From a virus: a stretch of DNA of 45,749 nucleotides. Under the pieces are notes generated by a model. That model made no database searches. It was not told the DNA's origin and saw only the letters and a list, made by a program, of their open reading frames with translations. The first letter of the stretch is position 1. Each line of letters begins with the position of its first letter. Below, piece by piece: positions 31,806 to 39,454 of the stretch. Position numbers and translations under genes: made by a program. The stretch is taken from IMG/VR virus record IMGVR_UViG_3300034198_022797, positions 1 through 45,749 of that record. One strand, given 5' to 3'.

Positions 31806-32570
31806 ATGAAATATATTGAATTTTGTCAGACAAGTAGCATCATACTAGAGGGTGGTAATGTGTTCAAATCTCTTGCAGGAGATTTATTAACCACTAGAAT
31901 TGCACTAAAAGACATAGTGCCCACCATCAAGTGGTTAGAACGCATGGTACACCTGCCGCTGTTGAACAATACTCTGGGCAGCGTGGGTCATAAAGCCACC
32001 AGTGGTGATCTAGACATAGGTGTGGAATCCAAATACAAACAACAGTTGTATGCTGCATTAGTTGATTGGGCCGAGCAACAGGGTTTTAACAGCAGGGACT
32101 ACATTCGCAGAAGCGGTATCAGTATACATTTTAAAACTCCAATCATGGGCAATGTTGCAAACGGCTATGTGCAAACTGATTTCATGTTTGGCGACAGTGT
32201 GGATTGGTTGAAGTTTGTGATTTACAGTCCGGGAGATAGATCACAATTCACTGGCAGCGATCGAAACATTGCCTTGGCTAGCTTGGCCAAACATCACGGA
32301 TTGAAATTAAGCCAGACACAAGGGCTAGTGTCAAGGTCCACTGGCAAAGTCATCAGCATGGATCCGGATCGTGTTGCTGTCTTGCTGCTGGGACCAAATG
32401 CAACTCGAGAGGACACCCACAGTGTGGAAAACATCATACACGCACTGAAAAACAATAATCTAAGTGTGGGAGAAATAAGATCTCAGTTGGAAGACTTTGT
32501 CAACAACTTGAGTAATATACAGTTCAACCAACCGCTAGCAGACGTTGCTATAGAATTGATAACCAGTTAA
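31806..32570 (+). CDS. Nucleotidyltransferase-fold protein
   Basis: A 254-residue protein with a Pol-beta-type nucleotidyltransferase signature: LGSVGHKATSGDLDIGVE (G58-S59, then D68 and D70) and a later VQTDFMF (D125) as third carboxylate. The following FVIYSPGDRSQFTGSDRNIALASL is also found in T4-like phage relatives known to me only as conserved hypotheticals. It could add nucleotides to RNA, protein or a small molecule. The start is debatable because a perfect late promoter sits 4 nt upstream, although MKYIEFCQTS gives a good N-terminus. Confidence 0.7.
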   Translation: MKYIEFCQTSSIILEGGNVFKSLAGDLLTTRIALKDIVPTIKWLERMVHLPLLNNTLGSVGHKATSGDLDIGVESKYKQQLYAALVDWAEQQGFNSRDYIRRSGISIHFKTPIMGNVANGYVQTDFMFGDSVDWLKFVIYSPGDRSQFTGSDRNIALASLAKHHGLKLSQTQGLVSRSTGKVISMDPDRVAVLLLGPNATREDTHSVENIIHALKNNNLSVGEIRSQLEDFVNNLSNIQFNQPLADVAIELITS

Positions 32571-32625
32571 AAAGCATTAAACACTATCAAACCAACATGA
32601 TCAATCTATTTTTCTAAACAAATTC

Positions 32626-32646
32626 AAATTAGTAGTAGACTAATTT
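32626..32646. terminator. Weak hairpin between convergent genes
   Basis: An 8-bp AT-rich stem (AAATTAGT / ACTAATTT) with a 5-nt loop lies between the ends of the nucleotidyltransferase-like and WavE-like genes. Short T-tract only, so weak. Confidence 0.35.
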
Positions 32647-32655
32647 TAGTAATTG

Positions 32656-33435
32656 TTATGATCCAGGCAAGTACGGCTTGTTTATAATATCGTCAATGGT
32701 TTCGTACTGCATGCGATTGGGACCAAGGTCGTCTAATGTTGTAAAAATTGAGCCTGTGCCATTACTGCGAATCAAAAATGGTGCAAACTCTTTATCATTA
32801 ACAATGTCAAAATATCTACGCATCAGCTCATCGTGATTTTCTTCTGTGGGATTTTCGCCGTGCGTGCGCAACCAGTTTTTTGTAAATGTAATTTCTGGTG
32901 CAGATCCACCGTCTCTACTGGTCTCCAGTATACCATTGTGTAGGTTTTGCAAAGTCAGATTAAAGGTTTTTAGCAATGCTTCTGTTTTGCCCATGAACAA
33001 GTGATCTGCTGCATGGTAAGGGTAATATACCTTGGGTCCGAACACCATGCTGCCGCAAACCCACTTGGAATCATCAAGCATAAACTTGTCAACAAGTTTT
33101 TCCAAATTTGAGTAGCGCTCGTCTGTTCTATGTTTAATTGTGTATCTGGTATAACATGAGCGCAGGCCAGCTGCAGTGGTATACGAATGCAAGAATATGT
33201 TGTTGTCATTTCTTACATTTCCCACCTGTTGAGTTTGATGCACAATGTTTATATCATGCTCTTTACAAAAATCAATAAAGCCAGTATTACCAACAAGATG
33301 TTCTGTGTAGGTTGACACAATGATTTGAGTAAACAATGTTTTGTAATATGGCACTGCAGCAACAAAGTCCAGTTTGTCATTGAACAACGGTCCCTGTATC
33401 ATTAATGATACATCAGGATACTTTACTTTCTCCAT
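32656..33435 (-). CDS. WavE-like glycan/LPS biosynthesis protein
   Basis: A 259-residue protein with the features of the WavE lipopolysaccharide-synthesis family (glycosyltransferase-like): VSLMIQGPLFND at the N-terminus, IVSTYTEH, then GNVRNDNNIFLHSYTTAAGLRSC and YTIKHRTDERYSN (the R/N and KxRTD blocks, about 79-115). Probably transfers or modifies a sugar. It is the last gene of the nine-gene minus-strand operon and overlaps the upstream methyltransferase gene by 13 nt. No membrane anchor or signal peptide. Confidence 0.75.
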   Translation of the reverse strand: MEKVKYPDVSLMIQGPLFNDKLDFVAAVPYYKTLFTQIIVSTYTEHLVGNTGFIDFCKEHDINIVHQTQQVGNVRNDNNIFLHSYTTAAGLRSCYTRYTIKHRTDERYSNLEKLVDKFMLDDSKWVCGSMVFGPKVYYPYHAADHLFMGKTEALLKTFNLTLQNLHNGILETSRDGGSAPEITFTKNWLRTHGENPTEENHDELMRRYFDIVNDKEFAPFLIRSNGTGSIFTTLDDLGPNRMQYETIDDIINKPYLPGS

Positions 33436-34079
33436 GCAAATCCTATTCCATAATCATTTTCATTTACACTGCAGCAATTTTCTACTACATGCCAAGTTTT
33501 TTTATCTAGGTATTTTACAAACATTGTGGGCCCAGGATGTATCGATGTGTCATGAAAACCAACTATGCCATTTGGTGATAGAAACTTGGTATATTCCCAC
33601 TCTGTTAACACTTGGTTGATACTGTGCCAACCGTCAATGAATAAAAAGTCAATTTCGCTAACACCTTTATCATTTAAAAATTGCATAACTTCATCAAGAT
33701 TTGATGAATCAGTTCTTAAAGTATAGATATTTTTATCAACATTGTTCAAGTAACTGCTGTCATCGATATCAACTCCCAGGTACACAGTGTTAATATTTTT
33801 ATTATCAAGAAATGTACGTGTTGATGTCATTTCGGTTGGAGTGCCGTTACAATCAACACCAATTTCCAATATACATTTACATGTGTCTTTGATTTTAGAA
33901 AAATGTTCAATTATTGCATCTATGTTGCACTGGCTCATGGTTTGATCAATTCCAGTTACAGGGTTCACCACTGAGAAGGACCGATCTGGTACTTCGGGAA
34001 ATCTACCATGGTTACCATCAAGGTCATCTCGATCATCATGAAACCGAATATCTTGAACCAAGTCTTCTTGCCACTTCAT
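33423..34079 (-). CDS. Class I SAM-dependent methyltransferase-like (paralogue A)
   Basis: A 218-residue protein of the CmcI/MT24-like group. CILEIGVDCNGTPTEM is motif I, VYLGVDIDDSSY follows, and EIDFLFIDGWHSINQVLTEWEYTKFLSPNGIVGFHDTS is the conserved metal- and SAM-site segment with DGWH and HD. Much of its length is clearly similar to the gene at 39455-40162, for example TMSQCNID, TEMTSTRTFLDNK, IDGWHSINQ and DYGIGFAWR. It overlaps the FkbM gene (4 nt) and the WavE gene (13 nt). It likely methylates a sugar or a small molecule made by the operon. Confidence 0.8.
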   Translation of the reverse strand: MKWQEDLVQDIRFHDDRDDLDGNHGRFPEVPDRSFSVVNPVTGIDQTMSQCNIDAIIEHFSKIKDTCKCILEIGVDCNGTPTEMTSTRTFLDNKNINTVYLGVDIDDSSYLNNVDKNIYTLRTDSSNLDEVMQFLNDKGVSEIDFLFIDGWHSINQVLTEWEYTKFLSPNGIVGFHDTSIHPGPTMFVKYLDKKTWHVVENCCSVNENDYGIGFAWRK

Positions 34080-34879
34080 ATGATAATTCTCCGATTTGTA
34101 TATTCTTCAGTGTACCAAGCAGTGTTCACATACACCACATCAAGCTCGTAACTGTGACACAGTTTTCTCAATTCAGTGACTTCTACAAATCCCAAATTGT
34201 TCAAGTATTGATCGATATCGTTAAACAGCCCATGTCCGTGATAGTAAGGTTTTATCCCGGCTTCGGTGATGATGACCTTGGTATTGGCTAGGCAGTTTGC
34301 GCCACCTTTTAACACATCAAGCTCGGCACCTTGGACATCCATCCAGACCAAGTCCGGGCCAGATATGCCAATGCTGTTACAATAATCATCAAGCGAATAT
34401 GCATCAACTGTGATTTCTTTTTGTATCCAATGCTCGTTTAAAAAAGTGCCATTGAGTCCGTCAATTAACTTCAACTTGCTGGCAACACCATGATTATAAT
34501 TGCCCCAACTGGGAACACTGTGTTCAGTGTCTAGTGGATAAAAATTAATTTTTCCGCTAATGTCATTGACTGCAAAATCATTTATCTTGATTCTGTCTTG
34601 AAAATCTCTAGAGAGTTTAGACCAGTTGTTGTTGCACATGGTAACACATGCTGGAGATGCTTCAAATGCATGAACCACAGTGTGCGGAAATGCAGTTGCT
34701 AAACTAATTGACTCATTTAAATCTCTACTGCCGATATCAAAGCAGTGCAGGAAATTGTCAAAGTCCAGTCGGTCAGCAACTGCAGCTAGTCGTTGATGCA
34801 TTTCCCTGGCATTGTCGTCATGTGTTCTTGGCAATAGGTTTGCTAGGTATTGACCATTGTTCACTTCACAAGTCCCCAT
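34076..34879 (-). CDS. FkbM-family methyltransferase
   Basis: A 267-residue SAM-dependent methyltransferase. LHCFDIGSRDLNESI is motif I, VVHAFEASPACV is the acidic loop, and LVWMDVQGAELDVLKGGANCL is the diagnostic FkbM segment, followed by VIITEAG. Enzymes of this family often O-methylate sugars in polysaccharides or natural products. It overlaps the RuBisCO-like gene by 19 nt and the following methyltransferase by 4 nt, which indicates a single polycistronic message. Confidence 0.88.
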   Translation of the reverse strand: MGTCEVNNGQYLANLLPRTHDDNAREMHQRLAAVADRLDFDNFLHCFDIGSRDLNESISLATAFPHTVVHAFEASPACVTMCNNNWSKLSRDFQDRIKINDFAVNDISGKINFYPLDTEHSVPSWGNYNHGVASKLKLIDGLNGTFLNEHWIQKEITVDAYSLDDYCNSIGISGPDLVWMDVQGAELDVLKGGANCLANTKVIITEAGIKPYYHGHGLFNDIDQYLNNLGFVEVTELRKLCHSYELDVVYVNTAWYTEEYTNRRIII

Positions 34880-36054
34880 TTGGCAATGGCTTGTTCATAC
34901 TCTGTACCATATGTGCGGTCCACAGCTTGACGCATGGCCGTTGCACCTGCTAGAGTGCCACCTGGGTGTCCATGAACAGCTCCTCCAACGTTGGCAAGAT
35001 AGTCAATGCCTGCCAGTTCTGTGACCTTTTCAACCAGCCCAGGATGCATACCACAGCTGAGAGCAGGTACAGTATTACCTGCTCCCAATACATTGATGCA
35101 TTGCTTGATTTCTTCAGGGTTATCATTGCTGTACCCACCAACCATGCCAGTTTGTATGGTGTCCACACCCATCAGTGTTGCCAGCTGACACATCACAGGC
35201 CATGCAATACTGAACCTGTGATTTACATCGGTAAACACCTTAGCGCCACTGCTTTGATAGTGTAGGTAAATGGGAAGGTCCAGCTTGCGAATGCTGTTGT
35301 AAACACCCAGTCCACTGAACACATTGATGTGCACTCCGTTGCCTCCCAGCTCGTGCACACGCCGCACCCGATCAACTACCACATGCGGATCACAGTTGAT
35401 GGTATGGCATATGACCACTTGACGACTCTGCTTGGCCATGTAGTTGGCTATAATATCAACTCTGCGTTCCAGTGGTGCACAAACAGGATTACTCATGATT
35501 TCATCTTCTTTGATAAAATCCACTCCGCCATCTACCATTTGCTTGATCATTTCCAGCAAGGTTTCAGCACTTATGCCAATCTTGGGTTTTACAATACTTC
35601 CAAACAGCGGCTTGTTGTATTGGCCAGTAAATTGTCTAATACCGCTAAGTCCAAACTTGGGTCCAAGAAAATGCTTGCGCACACATTCTGGCAATTCAAG
35701 TTTGATCAATCTACAGCCAGTGATGATATCAATGTCCACATGGCCGCCCATGAGCTGACACAGGAGGTGACTGATGCCGTCAGTTTCCCAGTCAGTATTG
35801 GCGACTGGAAAACCAAATGCAACTTCCAATGTGCCGGTTGTATCCAATCTTTGTTCACTGTCCAGTATGATACAGCTATGATTTTCAAACAGTTCGTCGG
35901 TTTCCCATTCATTTCGTACATTGGGATTTCCAACACTTTGTCCAATTGCTAGATTCCACGCTGCATCTTTAATTGACACATTGCTGGTCAAAAGATATGT
36001 TGCAATCACATAATCTTCACTGTTGATTTCGTTACGAGTTCTATAAAACTTCAT
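34861..36054 (-). CDS. RuBisCO-like protein (RuBisCO large-subunit homologue)
   Basis: A 397-residue protein of the RuBisCO large-chain superfamily. By alignment to plant RuBisCO by eye: LFGSIVKPKIG carries K156 and K158 (K175/K177), GGVDFIKEDE gives K182, D184, E185 (carbamate K201, D203, E204), LHYQSSGA has H265 (H294) but Y266 for R295, DTIQTGMVGGY has Q301 for H327 and Y308 for K334, LSCG has S333 and G335 (S379/G381), NVGGAVHGHPGG gives G357-G358. The N123 position is Gly. Metal and carbamate ligands are kept, but R295, H327, K334 and N123 are lost, so carboxylation is unlikely. It looks like a form IV-type protein (enolase, isomerase or decarboxylase of a keto-sugar phosphate). AGAGG lies 6 nt before the ATG. 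It is flanked by a glycosyltransferase-like and an FkbM gene. Confidence 0.9.
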   Translation of the reverse strand: MKFYRTRNEINSEDYVIATYLLTSNVSIKDAAWNLAIGQSVGNPNVRNEWETDELFENHSCIILDSEQRLDTTGTLEVAFGFPVANTDWETDGISHLLCQLMGGHVDIDIITGCRLIKLELPECVRKHFLGPKFGLSGIRQFTGQYNKPLFGSIVKPKIGISAETLLEMIKQMVDGGVDFIKEDEIMSNPVCAPLERRVDIIANYMAKQSRQVVICHTINCDPHVVVDRVRRVHELGGNGVHINVFSGLGVYNSIRKLDLPIYLHYQSSGAKVFTDVNHRFSIAWPVMCQLATLMGVDTIQTGMVGGYSNDNPEEIKQCINVLGAGNTVPALSCGMHPGLVEKVTELAGIDYLANVGGAVHGHPGGTLAGATAMRQAVDRTYGTEYEQAIAKWGLVK

Positions 36055-36081
36055 CTATGCCTCTTTGTGCTGTTTCTACTG

Positions 36082-36849
36082 TCACCACTGCGGACCTCGA
36101 CAGTTGTTACCTCTCACTATTCTAACGGGTAAAGAGATCGGTTTCAAATATTCTAATGAAAAATTTCTTCTAAAGCTGTTGAATTTCATTGCTTCTGCAT
36201 TGGGTTCCCACAAACTGTATAATTCGTCATCTGATATGTTGATGGTGTTGTCAAACATGTGTGTAAAAGCTGGCAAAAATACAGGATCGAAAATAAATCC
36301 CAGATCTGGAAATTTAGCATGATGATTGCTCAGATAAAATCGTCTTGGTTCCAACAAGCCAAGTTCAGGATAGTCCCATATACAAATATCGGGTCTTGAT
36401 ATTAGCACCAAATCATATGATTGCTGATTTCGCAACATGTGCATGTCCAGCATTTTGGCCACACGTTGTACACTGTACATCTGGCTCAAGATGTTGTTAA
36501 ATGCATTGGGTGTTTCAAACCATCCTGCTTGCCATATGTGCGGCCAATCCCGAGCTTTGGCTCGATCATACATGATTTGTTCTTGTGGAAACTTTATTGG
36601 ATTGTCAAACTTTACTTCTGTAAAGCGATATTTTTCCTGTACCTTGGCCATGGCATCTGGATCACTGGGAGATGCTTCGTATGAGACATGACTGCTTTGA
36701 CTCAAGCGTGCACTGGTCTCAGGTGACCAAAAGTGACCAAATACATCAACATCTCGATATCGATTGATTATGAATTGATGATGGCTTTCAGTAGTATGCG
36801 GATTATCAATCCATCTCAATTGGCCAAACAGTAAAAGAGCAATTTTCAT
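36082..36849 (-). CDS. Glycosyltransferase-like protein of a polysaccharide-locus type
   Basis: A 255-residue protein opening MKIALLLFGQLRWIDN, a start often seen in uncharacterised proteins of bacterial surface-polysaccharide loci. A central YDLVLISRPDICIWDYPEL resembles the RxD/DxD strand of nucleotide-sugar transferases. There is no transmembrane segment. Its place immediately before the RuBisCO-like gene (27 nt gap) and after the 212-residue gene suggests a shared pathway. A TATAAATG sequence overlaps the start but is not a good late box. Confidence 0.6.
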   Translation of the reverse strand: MKIALLLFGQLRWIDNPHTTESHHQFIINRYRDVDVFGHFWSPETSARLSQSSHVSYEASPSDPDAMAKVQEKYRFTEVKFDNPIKFPQEQIMYDRAKARDWPHIWQAGWFETPNAFNNILSQMYSVQRVAKMLDMHMLRNQQSYDLVLISRPDICIWDYPELGLLEPRRFYLSNHHAKFPDLGFIFDPVFLPAFTHMFDNTINISDDELYSLWEPNAEAMKFNSFRRNFSLEYLKPISLPVRIVRGNNCRGPQW

Positions 36850-36883
36850 TTATAAACATCTCTACCCACAACATCAACCAGTA

Positions 36884-37522
36884 TCAGCTGCATTTTTGCT
36901 CAGCCTGTGCTTCTGTGATGGTACACAATTGATCAAAAGAATCGAGCTGATACTTGGTCCATTTACCGCATGGAATACCCTGGGGTGCACGATATCCCAC
37001 ACTGGTATCCAGTATAACTTCAACTGCTCGCAGTCCTTGATATGCACTGTTGGGTATTGCATAAAAATAAAATCGATCTTGCTGCTTGCTATAACAAACA
37101 GCTCGAATCAACCCAACTTTGTTTTTGACATCACTGATGGTGAAAGTGTTCATCCAGCAATCTTTACGTAGATTGTTACATCTAAAAACACTGACTGCTT
37201 TTTTGGCATCACTGTTGTCAGTGAAGTCACGACCGTGTTCTGCTATTCGACTATATTGACCGTTGCTGTTGCAGGCCAAGGCATTTTCCAATAGTGTTTC
37301 AATGTGTATAATACCTTGCTCCACTAAAGACCTAGCAAAATTAATATATTCAGTTGGTTGACCTTTGAATGCATATGGTGCAAGTAAGTCAAAAAACTTA
37401 TAGTCCTCGGCAGTGACCATCACAGTACTCATCAAACACAATCCTTCTACACATGTGTATTTGTGCGATTGTGCAAGAATAGGTTTGGCAAAATCAAAAT
37501 GATTCAGACTTACCAGCATCAC
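36884..37522 (-). CDS. Hypothetical protein in the RuBisCO-like operon
   Basis: A 212-residue protein that I do not recognise. The central block SDAKKAVSVFRCNNLRKDCWMNTFTISDVKNKVGLIRAVCYSKQQDRFYFYAIPNSAYQG (about residues 104-163) reads like alternating strands with conserved D-A-K and aromatic positions. It could be a small binding or nuclease-like fold, but this is weak. The gene overlaps the upstream nucleotidyltransferase-HAD gene by 4 nt and so is probably translated with it. Cys-rich at both ends, with no classical zinc motif. Confidence 0.6.
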   Translation of the reverse strand: MMLVSLNHFDFAKPILAQSHKYTCVEGLCLMSTVMVTAEDYKFFDLLAPYAFKGQPTEYINFARSLVEQGIIHIETLLENALACNSNGQYSRIAEHGRDFTDNSDAKKAVSVFRCNNLRKDCWMNTFTISDVKNKVGLIRAVCYSKQQDRFYFYAIPNSAYQGLRAVEVILDTSVGYRAPQGIPCGKWTKYQLDSFDQLCTITEAQAEQKCS

Positions 37523-38580
37523 GCTAAGTACAAGGTGTCTGAATCTCTAGGAATGTTTATGCTTTCGCATGCTGGATATGGATTTGATGCAGCATAGTCG
37601 TTGACAATAATGCGCTTGCTGTGAGGTAAAGACATGATGAGATGATCAAATGGTATTTGATACTTATCTAGCTCAGCAACAGTTTCTACTCTATATCGCT
37701 CAGGGCGGCTGGTGGTTAAAATTATAACTGTATTGCCCTGCTGGTATAGCTTTTGTAACTGTTGTATATTGTTCAACATGGGTTTACCCATGCCCATCAT
37801 TGGATATAGGTTTACGCCAGTATTGGTAATCAAAGTACCATCGATATCACAAAAAACTGTTTTGAACTGACTTTTGTACTCGAGCCAATTGTCAAGTGTG
37901 CCCCAGTCAACATAATGACTAACCGGTGTGCCTGTGAAATTTTGGTTGTCAAGTATCATTTGAAAAATCACATGACTGATATAGCATTCTTGACCATGTG
38001 TGTATTGGGTGCAAATGAGCTCAAAATATTTTACAAAGTCGCTGGCATTTTTAAAACCATAACCACCCACACTGAAAAAACTGCTGACCACTTTTTTCTC
38101 AATAATACCTGTAATTAGATTGTTATAATCCATGCTGATGTAACTTTTATTACTGGCATTGATTCTCTGGTGTTGTTCAAGACTGCTAAAGCACACCTGG
38201 TTATTATCAAATTCAATGTTGGCAACAAAGTAGTTGTCACTGTCTTTGACAAATATATATCCCTGTATATTCATCTGTTTAATGATTGTGTATACTGTTT
38301 CGCTTTGAGAACTGGTAGCAGTGTCCAACGAACAAAAATACACTCGGTCTAATATGCCTAGCTCATCTAGTTCTTGTTTGAGCCCACTGAGAAAACCATA
38401 CTTGGTTTCATGTTCAGACAAAAATCCAATGTATATGCAATCAAATGCTGTTAGGTCAAGACCTTCAATGCTGCTGGTCACCATGAATCTTGAAGTCTTG
38501 GGATGAGTCAACATCCATTTGGGTCTAGTGGTTGCAAACCTGGTGGATTTGCCTGCTATGGGTATTATTAAATTCTTCAT
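37519..38580 (-). CDS. Nucleotidyltransferase-HAD phosphatase fusion
   Basis: A 353-residue two-domain protein. Residues 1 to about 235 form a sugar-phosphate nucleotidyltransferase-like domain: MKNLIIPIAGKSTRFATTRPKWML (nucleotide-binding loop), VKDSDNYF (D113/D115 metal site), and DWGTLDNW near its end. Residues about 240-353 form a HAD phosphatase domain: VFCDIDGTLI (D245, D247), ILTTSRPE and IVNDYAASNPYP. A fusion of an activating and a dephosphorylating enzyme suggests making or trimming an NDP-sugar or an NDP-polyol. The N-terminus is certain from the family motif, so the 56-nt overlap with the kinase gene is real. Confidence 0.85.
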   Translation of the reverse strand: MKNLIIPIAGKSTRFATTRPKWMLTHPKTSRFMVTSSIEGLDLTAFDCIYIGFLSEHETKYGFLSGLKQELDELGILDRVYFCSLDTATSSQSETVYTIIKQMNIQGYIFVKDSDNYFVANIEFDNNQVCFSSLEQHQRINASNKSYISMDYNNLITGIIEKKVVSSFFSVGGYGFKNASDFVKYFELICTQYTHGQECYISHVIFQMILDNQNFTGTPVSHYVDWGTLDNWLEYKSQFKTVFCDIDGTLITNTGVNLYPMMGMGKPMLNNIQQLQKLYQQGNTVIILTTSRPERYRVETVAELDKYQIPFDHLIMSLPHSKRIIVNDYAASNPYPACESINIPRDSDTLYLA

Positions 38581-39433
38581 AAAGATCCAGTTTGGCTATT
38601 GCACAATCTAGAATGTCTTTCTTGTATTGATCCATTGCATAAGGTTCAATTCTCAACAATGTTAATGCATCAATCATGAAAAAACTACTAGATGTATAAA
38701 CTAAATTGTATTGCTTGCTGAGTAAATTCCAAATATAATTTATAGACTGTGCAATTTTTAACTGGTTATTATTTTTCATTCGATCATGTTCAATACTGCT
38801 GCTCCAGTGATAGTATAGATCTTGTTTGAGTTTGGAAAAATCATACAATGGAGTTTCAATATGCGAGTCTAAGAAGTCTATCAAACAGTATTGCCCAGGC
38901 TTGAACAATATGTTGCTTAATGTTAGGTCACCATGACAGAATCCAGTATTCACCAATGTCTTGGTATTGCGTTTGCGTAAAAATCTAATAAACTCTTTGT
39001 GTCTACTAGGTGGTTCAAGTGCAGCAAGTTTTCTATCCACTTGATGTGTTACATCAATCATGGTATCTTGCCAATTATGATCCAAATATTCTCTCAAGGC
39101 TTGATAAAAATCATCCAAGTCTACTCTGGTACACGTGGCAAAAAACTCAATAAACGATGCCCCAGCAATATATGGCATGTCAAAATACACACACCCTTGA
39201 TCTGTGCCAGTTCGCAATATGGGAGCAGTTGAAAATGTTAAATCAAAATTTTTGTCATAGCGCAACTGTTTGGAAATTTGTCGCAATAATCGATCATTGC
39301 CGCTAACCGCGGATGCAGATTTACGAATAGTTGATTGATCAAGTATGGTTAAATTACAGCTTGATAATCCAGTATTGATCATGGAATCAATTGTCAATGT
39401 TGATATTACTGCTTTAGCACAGTAGTATTGCAA
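38525..39433 (-). CDS. Aminoglycoside/choline-kinase-like phosphotransferase
   Basis: A protein of about 302 residues with the APH/choline kinase fold. Catalytic loop: GFCHGDLTLSNILF (HGDLTLSN, 167-174), followed by YCLIDFLDS (184-190) with the DFG-like Asp. The substrate is unknown. Relatives phosphorylate choline, ethanolamine, methylthioribose, sugars or antibiotics, and the gene lies next to a nucleotidyltransferase, as LicA-LicC-type pairs do. The start is uncertain: TTG at 39433 gives the longest frame, but ATG at 39382 (residue 18) is possible, and neither has a good Shine-Dalgarno. It follows the paralogue B methyltransferase after 21 nt. Confidence 0.8.
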   Translation of the reverse strand: MQYYCAKAVISTLTIDSMINTGLSSCNLTILDQSTIRKSASAVSGNDRLLRQISKQLRYDKNFDLTFSTAPILRTGTDQGCVYFDMPYIAGASFIEFFATCTRVDLDDFYQALREYLDHNWQDTMIDVTHQVDRKLAALEPPSRHKEFIRFLRKRNTKTLVNTGFCHGDLTLSNILFKPGQYCLIDFLDSHIETPLYDFSKLKQDLYYHWSSSIEHDRMKNNNQLKIAQSINYIWNLLSKQYNLVYTSSSFFMIDALTLLRIEPYAMDQYKKDILDCAIAKLDLYEEFNNTHSRQIHQVCNH

Positions 39434-39454
39434 TCACGCAGCACATGATTAACA

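Noticed and set aside
33423-34079. Calling the paralogous methyltransferases 'cephalosporin hydroxylases'
   Set aside because: CmcI-type annotation is historical. The visible motifs (EIGVD, DGWH, HDT) support a SAM-dependent methyltransferase fold, not an oxygenase.
34861-36054. A functional CO2-fixing RuBisCO
   Set aside because: The positions equivalent to N123, R295, H327 and K334 (loop 6 Lys) are not conserved, although metal and carbamate residues are. Carboxylation is unlikely.
38525-38580. The 56-nt overlap of kinase and nucleotidyltransferase-HAD genes as a frameshift error
   Set aside because: Both N- and C-terminal ends look complete, and the nucleotidyltransferase starts exactly at its family motif. 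A genuine long overlap is more likely than a sequencing error.
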